A DNA stretch of 64,000 nucleotides from Cinclus cinclus. Taxonomy: Eukaryota > Chordata > Aves > Passeriformes > Cinclidae. The notes under the pieces were generated by a model. That model had not been told where the DNA came from. It did not search any database and saw nothing but the letters and a program-made list of their open reading frames with translations. The stretch is taken from contig NC_085060.1 of the NCBI RefSeq assembly GCF_963662255.1, positions 10,665,630 to 10,729,629 of the forward strand, in the 5' to 3' direction. Shown piece by piece: positions 49,422-60,146 of the stretch; positions within the stretch are counted from its first letter, which is position 1; each line of letters starts with the position of its first letter. The position numbers and the translations under genes are program-made.

Positions 49422-52400
49422 AGGTGGCTGTTCTAGCTAATAAATATAAGTAAGGCAGACAGGTAGTTGTGTGTTTGAGATTTCAAATGGGACTGGGCAT
49501 GATTAGCATAGGCTGGTAGGGAAACAGTCAGGAAGGTTTAAACAACATGCTCAGATCACTTTTCAGGCTTTTTGTTGAGGCCCTGTTTATTGCTTCAAAC
49601 AACAAAACCACCCTCAGAAAGCAGGACAAAATGAATTGCCTTTCTTCAGCCAATACGGCAGCCAGCTGCCTCACTTGCCTGCCTAGGGCTGATTTCAGGA
49701 GTCACCTTGCCCTGCTGAGCCTACATGCTAGTCCCTTATAAAGTAGAGGAGACCTGGTTCCACACCTGGATGTGTGGCAGAAGAGTTGCTGGGTTTTAAG
49801 ATGCATACCATGAACATGCACAATTACATGTAAATAATCCTTAATTATCAAGCTCTGTGGTTGAGAAATATTCAGGAGTTACAAAGTTACTGTGTCTTCT
49901 TCCTTTGCCAAGGAAAGGCATTTCCAGCCATTTCATGAATGACATATCTACTCCTAATATTTTTTCCCTGAACCAGCTGGAGGAAGGAGTGCTTGAATCT
50001 GCTTCCTAGAGGGGACCCCATTCAGAGGTTTCCTCCCAAATTTGCCCTAAACTAGGACACTTAGGAAGTAAATTATGTCCCTGATGTAAGGACATTTTGG
50101 TATATTTCTGAATTTTCTTTTTCAGGCTAAAGTTGTTTCTGTTTTAAATCTACCATTTTCTATAGATGAATAATGTGAATTTGGTTAGTGAATATTATCA
50201 TGACCATGTCCCTTTAACAAATATAACAGTGTGTAACTAGGCCTGCAATAATTAATTAGTTGGACTCTCTTAGTAATGAATTACCTGAGGATATTAATAG
50301 CCTGCTCAGGGGGAGGAGAACTGACATTGTTACTAAAAAAAATGTTTGTAGAAATGTTGCCAGTGTAAAGTGTGTTATCATAATTCTGTATTTCAAGAAC
50401 AAATGTTAATGCAAGTTTTCTGGTGAAATAATTTCATTCTAGCTCTGCTGGTTCACAGAAAGAACATATTTATGCCAAGTAAATATCCCAAAGATTTCCA
50501 TAATGAAGTTGTAAAAGTTAAAGGTGAAAACTGTATGCTTATTCCTGAAACGCCATTCCTTTCTCTTGCAGGATTGGTACTTCTAAAAATATATGCTGGT
50601 TATTTTTTTATGGCAAATGAGTTTTCCTTGTATTTTGCACAGAATGCGTTAAAATATGACACTGATTAAATCAGATGTTTTCATTTTATTGAGTGATGAT
50701 TTCTTTAGTATATATTCAGCAATAATGTTAAGCATAACAAGCGAAGAAGTGGGAATTCTCCTTACTCTGGCTTAGATGGGTGTGGTGGGATGGGGGAGTG
50801 TGTCTTCCCCGTGGAAAATCTTATGGGCATGGAAATGCAGAAGGACCATGTCCAGTCTGTGTGTGTCCTGCTCCTGAACACTCATGGCAATAAGTTATGC
50901 ATCTGACCAGTAAAATCTGCTGTTGATACCAGTATTTAGGGAAAATAATTATTAATTAACATACAACAGTCATATTTCCTAGGGTCAAAAGGAGATCTAG
51001 TGGTTTTCCTATTATTACTGCTACAGGTGTCTATTGTAGCTGCGATGATGAGGAAGATCTGAGCCTAACCCAAGGGGTTGTTTAATGAGTTACAGTGGCA
51101 CAGGCTAGCAGAAAAGTGGAAGGGAGGGTACAGGAGACCTGAAGATAAGAGACAAACATTGGGGACGAAAAAATAACTGTGTCCTTTAATAAAGGCTAAG
51201 CTGTCAGAGAGGCTGGGGCAAGTGTGGTGGAGCCCTTCCTGGGGAGCTGTCCTGTGTGAGGGGTGAGCCCATGCCAGGGTCTCAGAGAGGCTGGAGCCAG
51301 GCAGCATCACTGGTCTGTGTGTGCTTTGTACCTTGGCCAAAGAAAACATGGGACACTGTTCTTGTGTGTTTCTTCCTCATTTGCTGTACAATCCCCAAAG
51401 TGTTTTTGTTTTTCTCTCTAAATGCAAACCCTGATTGTAATGCGTGAATGCTGCCTGCTCTCACTCTGTTGGCTTCCAAATACAGACAGCATCTCTGACT
51501 GTGACTTGCTGGGTCTTCACATGAGGTCATCCACTTACTGTAAAGGTTAAATGAAAATTTTCCTAGGTCATTCAAGGATTTACTTGTTGGTTTGAATGTG
51601 TTTGCCTGGACTTGATAAAAATAACAGCAATTAGTATGATCTTTCTGAGAAACAGGAGCAATTTTATAAAATTTTGGGAGGAGGTTAATGCTAATGCAAG
51701 TTATTTGTATGGCTTCACTTTGAAGAATTTCAATTTGCAGCATGAATAGTTCAATGTCTATTTAGGGTGCAATTCCAGAGGAAGTATAATTACAGTTAAG
51801 GTGTGTTACAGAACTGATGAAGCTTTAGTTTAGGAAAACACAGGAGATGTTTTGTGAAAACATTTTAGGGTTATGCGTTGTTAAATACAGAGGAGGTACA
51901 ACTAAGTGAAAAACAACTTACTGCTCAGTTTGGCATGTCACCTTTGAAAGTATGAATGAATAAACAATGCTACTCCTGACTTTGTTAACTTTATTGTATA
52001 AAATATCCTCCTCTGTTAGAGGCAGTATGTATGTGTTTATATGGTGTTCTAAACATGCAAAATATAGTTACTGGCACCTAAAACAGAATTCAAGTCTGTC
52101 ATGTTTGTGCTATTTTTGTTAATGAGAAGATTATTCAGTACCATCTCAAAGCATACATACATAAATCTACATACTGGCAGAATTTATTCATTGAAGTGGG
52201 TACAATTCATATTCATTTAATATGGGCAACATTTGAAGATACTATTTTTTCTTCCCTTTCTTTCCCATTTGTTTTCTCTTGCACAGTATGAACACTTCAT
52301 AGAGATTGTGATCATCCCCTGTACACACCTGTTCAATGATGCTGCTCTTTGAATCCACCCCTTTACACTAACTCCTGCTTTTAGTAAAATACTGAGACGC

Positions 52401-53511
52401 AGTCAAAGCTGTCAGATTGCTCAGTGTCTGAAGCAAGCTGCTGATTACTGTTGCCACTGTTAGCTGAATTATGCTATTAAAGGTTTTTATGAAGTATTTG
52501 CATTGCTTGCTGATACAAATATCAAATCATGGGTATGCCACAGTGAAAGAGAAAATAATGCTCATTTTGTGACACATTTCTTCCAGGACAAGACAGCAGC
52601 AACAATCTGTGGAAAACATCTATATACAAAGCAGATTTCAGAGCATCTTTTGGTTTCTTAATTGCTAAATTGTTCAAACAGCAGCTGTCTCTGTTGCTTC
52701 CAGCTCGTCATACCACTCTCAACAATGAAGGCAGAGTTGATGATGTTAACCCATCAGCCAGAGTTTCATGAGCTCATATGTGATTTCAAGTCCTGTATAT
52801 TCTGACTTCAGCCTCTTGTTGAATCGAGACCAATAAGAAAAATGAAGCAAGTAGGTTGCATAGCTATAGAGAAAACAGATCAGCCAAGTATCTGGGAAGT
52901 CATTAATGAGAAGCAACACCTCATGGCACTGTACATGTGCACCTGTTTAGTATCTGCTGAGTGTCAGATACTGCTATTTCTCAGAGGCCAGGTATTCCTC
53001 TGTGGAATCTGAGCCCAAGAGGTCTGAGATGGTCCAGGGTTATTGCAGAAAGATGACTGTGATGAGCCTACTATTCTGAAATGCTTTATAGCACTGGATA
53101 AAATCGAGTGCAAGGCAATGCATGGAGATATGTCAGCCTCTGCAGATAATTCTTGTGTTCTAACAGTTACTGAAATGGTCTTTGTAACAAGAAGGACCAA
53201 GAACACATGCAGGTTCAATCCTGTGTGAATGCTCAAGTAAAATCCTCATACTACTTGCTGAGCAAAGGCAGTCTTTAGAGATGGAAAGTGAGGGAGTGAT
53301 TCCAGAGAAATCACACAAAGGAAAAAGGGCCTTGGTTAATTTACAAAGCAACAGCACACTCAAGCTCTCCATGCTTTCAGCTGTTGCTGAAAACATCATA
53401 TAAATGAAAACAATGAATGGCCAGGGAGCTTGTGTGCTGCTGAGGCACATGTGCTTACTTCCTCACTCTCTTTCGTGGTGTTTTATTGTTTCTTGCATTC
53501 CTCTGTATCAG
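49422..53511. other. No gene seen; possible conserved block at 52430-52830
   Basis: The longest frame of the window, 153 codons on the minus strand at 51282-51743, lies here and has no recognisable domain. The segment 52430-52830 is non-repetitive, with words such as GAATTATGCTATTAAAGG, TTTGTGACACATTTCTTCC and TTTCTTAATTGCTAAATTG. It resembles conserved non-coding DNA in texture; this is unverified. Confidence 0.35.
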
Positions 53512-53729
53512 TTCTGCTACAAATACAAAGGGAAATATCTTACTGTTTAACAAGAGCCATTCACTACAAGCTGATAAATCTTTTGGCAGGCAGTCACTCT
53601 GCAAAGCCCAGAAAAGCACTGCTGCAGGTTCAACTATGGCAGCAGGGAATGCCACAGCAGCATGGGCCAAGGGTTCTGCATTTCTGTTTCATTGCTCCAA
53701 GGACTCAGCTGAGAATTTTCCTATGTTCG
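53512..53729 (+). CDS. Candidate 218-bp exon, unknown protein or lncRNA
   Basis: A long polypyrimidine acceptor (TTGTTTCTTGCATTCCTCTG, then TATCAG) ends at 53511. A strong donor (TTCG|GTAAGT) follows 53729. One frame is open across all 218 bp, reading SATNTKGNILLFNKSHSL near the start and GSAFLFHCSKDSAENFPM near the end, with an alanine-rich middle. A second plus frame and part of the minus strand are also open, so the openness owes something to base composition. The splice signals are the best pair I noticed in the window. No protein family is recognised, so a non-coding transcript exon is equally possible. Confidence 0.3.
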
Positions 53730-55112
53730 GTAAGTTTGATTCACCTGGGATAAACGAGTAAGGGACAATGCTTGGTGCCTCTCAGACATCCAATGTTGAG
53801 TGGCTTCTAGAGCACAGGTTTTGGCAAGAAAACTCTAATGTCTGAAGCTGCTGATTTTCCTGCCTTGATTGTTACTGCTCCTGGGCTGGTTTTGATGCAG
53901 AAGCCTCTTTGCCCCCTCTGCAATCTACTGCTTTTCCCCTTTCATTTCCTGGCTGATAGCTTCATGTGGGAAAAGACACCAGAGATGTGGTTGGATGGGC
54001 TTCCCAGCACACTCACCCAGAGTGTCCCTCCTTATTCATTGCTTAAGTATCCCCTGGATTTTGTGCTTTCTGGGGGAGGGCAGTGTCCACCAGCATGTCC
54101 AGTCTGCCTCTGGGCACTGGGACAGAGATGGTGGTGATTATTTTAGTAATGACAGAAGCAATTTGTTAGGTGACCTTTTGCTTAAGGCTGTAAATGTGTG
54201 ATGCTATCTATGTCTGGGCACTGTCACTCTTGTCTGGAGTGAAAACTTGAAAATGTGTGAAGAGTAACCATGTAAAGTGGAGCTGGCACAAACCCATAAT
54301 TCTGGGAGTGACTTGCTGTTGCCCCTTAGCACCTTCCTAGAAACCATCTCTGTGTTACAGTAATACACTTGGGAGAAAAATCTTCTGCCTTGTCTTCTGT
54401 GCTTTATTGTTTGTGAATATCATTCTGAAATATTGGTGCATTTGTATTATTTAATAGCCATTTAACAAGATCAGATAAAGTTTTTATATTTTGGCTTTTG
54501 CTTTCAATCTAACAGGCACGGTTTGGTGTGGTAAGGCTCTGGTAATCAGTTTTCAGTGTCATGTGACTGAAACTCCAGTGAGTGTGTGTGCTTTTGGCCA
54601 GCCATAATCTGAAGTTATAAACACTTGCAGCAGTTGCTTCTGTGTTGCTCACTTTAATTTGTGCCTGGTATAAATGTAGACCTGTCAAAGAACTCTATTG
54701 CCAGAAAGGACAAACAGACATCTAGAGTAGTTGAGTAGTTGATGATTTTTGCAAGCTTTTTGACATGATTTATGCTATGCTCTAATACTACCTTTTTTCA
54801 TTCTCACTACTTTGTATTTTTTTTGCCTGATAAATATTTATAGTAGAGTAGAAAAAAAATTAAAACTCGCGGCAGGTTGTAACTTTAATGCTCTATTAAG
54901 ACCTGAAAAAATGACAAAAAAAATAAGTATCAACTGATGTGGAAGCAAATATAATGAGAATGTGGAATAAAATAGTGGCATGATTCTCTTCAAGGATAGT
55001 CCTTACGTGATTTGTGTTTCCTTGTGAAATGTGTTATAGAGTGCTGAGCTCACTTGAGGAGGAATCTCTGTGTCCCACCCAGCCTGAACCAAAGGGTACA
55101 GAACTCATGTCC
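53730..55112. other. No gene seen
   Basis: Mixed AT-rich DNA. A 99-codon frame at 53838-54137 has no splice support and no known motif. Confidence 0.45.
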
Positions 55113-55220
55113 TGGATTCTGCTTTAGGGTCTGCACAAGTCATGACACTGGTGTTGTGTGTGTAGCTTTACCTCTATGCCTGTTTCCTCACCCATCTCAC
55201 CTCCTGGGGATAATTAAAAC
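55113..55220 (+). repeat. Possible MIR SINE remnant
   Basis: GCACAAGTCATGACACT, TTTACCTCTATGCCTGTTTC, CTCACCCATCT and GGGGATAATTAAAA follow the order of the MIR core and 3' part. That part reads approximately 'gcaagtcacttaacctctctgtgcctcagtttcctcatctgtaaaatggggataat'. It is diverged, but the order is right. Confidence 0.4.
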
Positions 55221-55646
55221 TCAATGAAAAGTTCTTAGAAAAACATCCTATGGAAATTGCATATACTTGAATTGGCCAAATATTGAGTAATTTCACTCTA
55301 GTCAGTCTGTACCAGCACATCCCTTTCTGCCAGCTTCAATTAATTTGTTCCTGAAAATTTTGACAGCATTTGAATGTCTCTGCTGCTTTCTGTCTTTTCG
55401 TTTAGCACATGAGAGGGTGATGGACTAAAGACTCTTGTCATTGCCTTCTGATGTGGTTTGGCAACAGGTCTTTGAGGAGAAGAGTGTTGTTGCTCCTCCA
55501 AGCACCAGTATCATGTTTCATGCCATCTGGGAGGGGTATGTGACATGAACCTGAACTGGCTTCCAGCCTCAAATATTCTTTTATCAATTAGCAGAGCCAG
55601 TGATGGATTTGACACTGCCTTGGGAGTATGTTTTTGTGTCCTGCAG

Positions 55647-55700
55647 TATTATCTGAAGTGCATACTGATGATCTGCTCTATGCAGAAAGTTCAGGCATAT
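55647..55700 (+). CDS. Candidate 54-bp exon
   Basis: A strong acceptor (GTTTTTGTGTCCTGCAG) ends at 55646 and a GTAAGT donor follows 55700. The segment is exactly 18 codons in phase 0: YYLKCILMICSMQKVQAY. It is too short to identify. Together with 44504-44584 it is one of two candidates with symmetric phase 0, and both are on the plus strand. A cassette exon or a pseudo-exon are both possible. Confidence 0.22.
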
Positions 55701-58700
55701 GTAAGTCAAATTTACAGTAATATTTTTGTTGCCATTGTGTACACTGGCTTTTGTTTTCCCTAATAAGACTAGAATACAAACACTGATGCTTTAAGGAAGC
55801 ACAGTTATGCACAGTATAAAACAAGGTAAACATTACAAGTAGAAGCTAACAAAGCAACTTCATTCAGGCAAGATTTCCCAAGGAGTGTCTTCAGTTCAGT
55901 GCCATCTAAGTGCTGGATGGTAACCAGCTGATATGGTGGGAAACTCTGATTTAGGTAATATGATCAGTTTTTCACAGTGTGACACACAGCATCTGTACTG
56001 CTAGATGGAGAAAGAGCTGACACTGGGACTGGCCAGGACATGCCAAGCATAATGGGGGCTCAATTTCCCTGCCACTAAGCCAGCAGCATTTGCCATTCTT
56101 GCTGCAGCTTCTGTCCTGAGCCTCAAGATGAATAATATATGGATGGTTTTATGGGAGGAGAGCCTGGAAAGTGCACAAAGCTAGATTGAGGGTTAACAAA
56201 TGGGTCACATTCCTGTAAGTAGGCAGGAAGGATGAAAGGGCAAAGAGCAGTTGGCATGTTAAAATAAAAGGCTCAGGAGGTGCTGAGATGAAGGATGTAC
56301 TTACTGAAGCTTAGGTAAAGGCAGGTGCCAGGACTGTTATGTCAGTATTTGCTGTGTGCAATTCTGGTTTATGTATCTCAGCTGCAATTGTTGTGGAAAC
56401 TCCAGTACATAGAGAGGGGCTGTCCTGAAAACAATGCCATCAGTGCCCAGGATCACATCTTAGCATGGATATAGATCCTCAGTTTGGTATTGGTGTGCTT
56501 CTTTTTGTTCACACCTCTATTTTTTTCCTTTTTGTTTGCTGTCCTATAAACAGTACTCCACTGAGAGCAACAGTTTCGATCTTCATCATCCTCATCTTGA
56601 AGGAACATTCATTAGTCTTAGAGTCGTGTCTGGTTCTACTCCTTTACAGATCTTGGATATCTCCAGGAGCGCTGATAGAGACTGTGCTCTAGTATTTTGG
56701 ACATCTTTGTTCTCTCTTTGTTTGGCCATCTCCTGTTCACCATATGCTGGGACAGATTTATAAAGGATTCTATCTGCATAATCACCAACCTGGTTTATGG
56801 CATCAGCTGTTCCAGTTGGCAGCACCAGGTGCTTTCCCCAGTCTTCCTGCTTTTTTTTTTTTGTTTTTGCTTTGATCACTGTCCACAAAACAAATGATCC
56901 TCCTATGGCCACCTAAATGGCTGCCACTTTCTTATCACCATATGGCTCGTCTCTCAGTGCCTCATCCACAGTTCTGGCACTGCTGAGCCCACAAGCCTTT
57001 CTGCCTTTTGCTCACAGACAGTGCTGTTTGCCCTGTCTGGGGCTATAGGTCGAGTAATTTCAGACAAGGCAAAGTGATTTCGGCATTGTATCCTTCCCCC
57101 ACACATCTGTGAATTCCTCATTTTTACATAAATAATTTTATCAGTTAATGTCTCTTCTATGTAATGAAGTAGGCTGGGACATAGCCAGAAGTAGCTGGAA
57201 AAAGTAGTCTTACGACTTAAATTAACATCTTTTGTCTTTGACATCTTTGACAACCTGTTGGCTGTCCCTTACTAGAAAGAAGCTTTTTATTCATGTCAGA
57301 GTGCTGTCTCTATTAGGGTTTGCAACATTAGTCCCAGCTGAATTTGTTTCACAGACCTTGTTGTGTTTCAGAATTGGTTTTGTGTTTTTTCTTTGTTTAG
57401 AACAGCCATTTGGGACCCACTGTGTTGTTTATCATAGCGATAATACATGGTGATACATTTAAAAATGCTTTTTAATGTATTTTCTGGCAAATTGTCTGTT
57501 GCTGTGTGAGGTGTGAAATCATCTAAAGGGGGACAAGTGATTTGGCATTTGTGCAAGCTTGTTGATTCTAACTAACATTTGCATTAGATTAGAACAGTGA
57601 ATGCTGTCTCCAGTGAAGAAATGTTTTGCATTTTCTCAATGGTATTTTAAAATGGAGTAGTGCTAGTTTGAATGAGTCAGATGAAATTACAGAAAATGTT
57701 TCCTTTAAAATAACATCTGAATAGAAGCAGCTGTCATATCACACAGAACCTGAAACAATGCTTAGCACAAAACTTGGTTGACATGTAATAACCCTGCTAT
57801 TAGATTCTATAATGATTTAATTTCTTCCCTGGGATATCTTTTGTGCACTAGGAATAGTGTATTTGCATGTGAATGGAGAAAGCTAAATTATATTCCTAGG
57901 TTCGTGCAAAGGAGCTAATTTCTAACACTATGATAGAGGAACTCCTTAATTTTTATTTCTAGAGTCATTGTATCAGACTACAACTCTCATTGCTATCACT
58001 GTGTTTGTCAGCTGAAGTTCTGAGCTCATCTAAATATTGTATGAGGTTTAGTGAACAGTAAAAATAATCTTTCTAAGACCTGTCTCATTAGTGGTTTAAT
58101 CAATACAATAGTTTCTCTTGTAGGAAGTTATTGGTAGTCAACTTAGTTTATGCTCATCTTTCTATTTATTTTTGGAACTATTCTCTGCAGCTCCATTATT
58201 TCTGGTTCATTTTAATTCAGTGAAAATGCCCTGAAAATTTTTTAAGATAGACATATTTAATTTTTTGGGGGGAAAAAGCAGGAAAAAACCCCAACCAGAA
58301 ATATTATTCTCTGTTGGAATATTTTGATGCTATGACATAATATGAAATATAATATTTGGAGGGGCAATCAAAATGAAATCTTGAGTGTGTTAGAAATCAA
58401 AATGATCTAGAGGCACAGCAAACACAAGGCATTTTACTTATTGCAGTGAAGCTTCCCAAAGAAGAAAGATAAGGGTGACTTGGTAAACAACTAGCTTTTA
58501 GATAGCAGATAAAACTGTAGAATGAGAGCGTAGACTGATGGACAGAAAATGTTATATGTCTATTCTCTGAGTTATATTATCCATTTCACAAAGTGAAGCA
58601 GCAGACTGACTTTTCCACCTCTCCTATGGCTACGTAAAATGGCAGCCACTGTATTTAGTCAAATTATCATTTTAGATTAAACATTTCCAGGAAACTTAGC

Positions 58701-59475
58701 ACAGAAATATAATCAACACACTGAAAGTCTTTCCTGAAAGGGGAGAAAAGGATAATGGTAAAAAATGAGTGAAATACTCAGAGCAACCTTTCTTTTATAA
58801 TATTTAGGGCTGGCACAAAATGTAGATGAGGAGGATCATACTCTCCTGCTGCTCTTGCTGAAGGTCTCATTTTGCTTAAAAGGAGGCTACATCTGGGTCT
58901 TAAAAACTTGTTAACAGTGTGCTGCACTGAAGCAATTTGCCTCTAATATTTTAAGTGGAATTCTTTGCTTTTCCACAACCCTTCCCTAGTGTGGTGGGGA
59001 TTTCCAAACTCAAAATTGAGGGTAAAACACAACCTAAAGGAAGAGGGTGGAGTGCTGCTGTGGCCAGCTCTTTACTGTGGGCTCGTTGTCACTAAACAAG
59101 CTCAGAAGAATCTGCTTTGAAATCTGTGTGGGTCTCTTAGCAATAAAGCAATAGGGCTTAGCTGAGGTTTATGAAGTGGTCAGGGTGAGTTGTGTGCTTT
59201 TAAACTTAGTGTGTGCATTAGAAACATCTGTTTGGGATTACAAGGATGAAAGGATGAAGGAGGTAAAAAAAAAAACCAAACAAGAAATAATGTGGGAGTG
59301 TATTAGAGACTGTCCCTTGGTTTTAACTTAGCCATTGTACCTGCACATTGTAGGGAGTATGATCACCAGGTGACCTGATAGAGTGCATTATTCAAGTAAC
59401 AGTCAATACTGAAAAAATCCATTAATTAAAGATGGAGGGGAAACCTTCCACTCTAAAGACTGGAAACTATTTCAC
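55701..59475. other. No gene seen
   Basis: On the minus strand 57253-56592 two adjoining frames stay open with one in-frame stop and one frame change. No domain is recognised. The rest is AT-rich single-copy DNA without identified repeats. Confidence 0.4.
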
Positions 59476-59489
59476 CTGCCCTCTAGGTG
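59476..59489 (-). promoter_or_regulatory. Weak CTCF-like motif
   Basis: The minus strand reads CACCTAGAGGGCAG. The right half matches the CTCF core (YAGRKGGCRS) fully and the left half has two mismatches. It faces the plus-strand motif at 38048-38061. Confidence 0.25.
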
Positions 59490-59725
59490 TTCTTTTATTT
59501 AAATAAATAAAACAAATAATGTAGGAATTGTATCAAGATCAGTAAAGGCTCTCTGACAATTTTTTTTTCGTCATAAATGTCAAAGATTTTGATTTAATAT
59601 TAACCCCCCATACTCACTTGTGCCTTTGCAGTAGCTCTAAACAGTCTCTTTATCACCAGCTGTCTGAAATAGAGGGAGAAATATCCCCAGATGGAGCTGT
59701 ATAACACAAGGACTGGGAGTACATT

Positions 59726-60146
59726 TGATGCCTTGGAATGGCTACCCAGAACAGAGGCTAAACAAGGTTAAGAGAATAAAAGTATTTATTAAAGGTCTTC
59801 AAAAGGTACAACTTGGGCAGTCAGAAGCCTCATTGCTACACCCAAGATGGATGATGGTCATGATTTTTTCAGACAGTTACAAATTTGGTCCATTTACATA
59901 TCAGGGGCTAATCCTCCAGTTACAGTTTTCCCCAGTTTGGGGGAAGTTTGCTGCCCCCAATTCACTTTTGTTTACATATTTCAGGGCCTGATGCTGTGGG
60001 GTGTCCTTGGATCTCAGGCCCAAAGGGATTGTTTTGTCTGACCAAAATGTGAAGACAGTTAACTAACACTTTATATGGAGTTTAGAATTATGCACTAATG
60101 CAGTACAGGATTTGAAAAATATAAAGGCTAAAATCTGAAGGCATCA
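59726..60146 (-). mobile_element. Endogenous retrovirus solo LTR with 9-bp TIRs
   Basis: The plus strand starts TGATGCCTTGGAATGGCTAC and ends CTGAAGGCATCA, so TGATGCCTT and AAGGCATCA are perfect 9-bp terminal inverted repeats. On the minus strand AATAAA lies at 59790-59785, in the expected R-region position. The conserved words (GGGTAGCCATTCCAAGGCAT near the 3' end, CAAACTTCCCCCAAACTGGG near the middle) match an LTR abundant in passerine genomes. The flanks CATT (59722-59725) and TATT (60147-60150) differ by one transition and fit a 4-bp target duplication, as in ERV1-like elements. No viral coding region is attached, so this is a solo LTR of 421 bp. Confidence 0.9.

Noticed and set aside
51282..51743. 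153-codon minus-strand open frame, the longest in the window
   Set aside because: It has no recognisable domain, signal or splice support and overlaps open frames on the other strand. A length near 150 codons is not unexpected as the maximum of 64 kb in six frames.
59140..59186. Segment before a strong CAGG|GTGAGT donor
   Set aside because: All frames hit a stop within the segment and the acceptor is weak.
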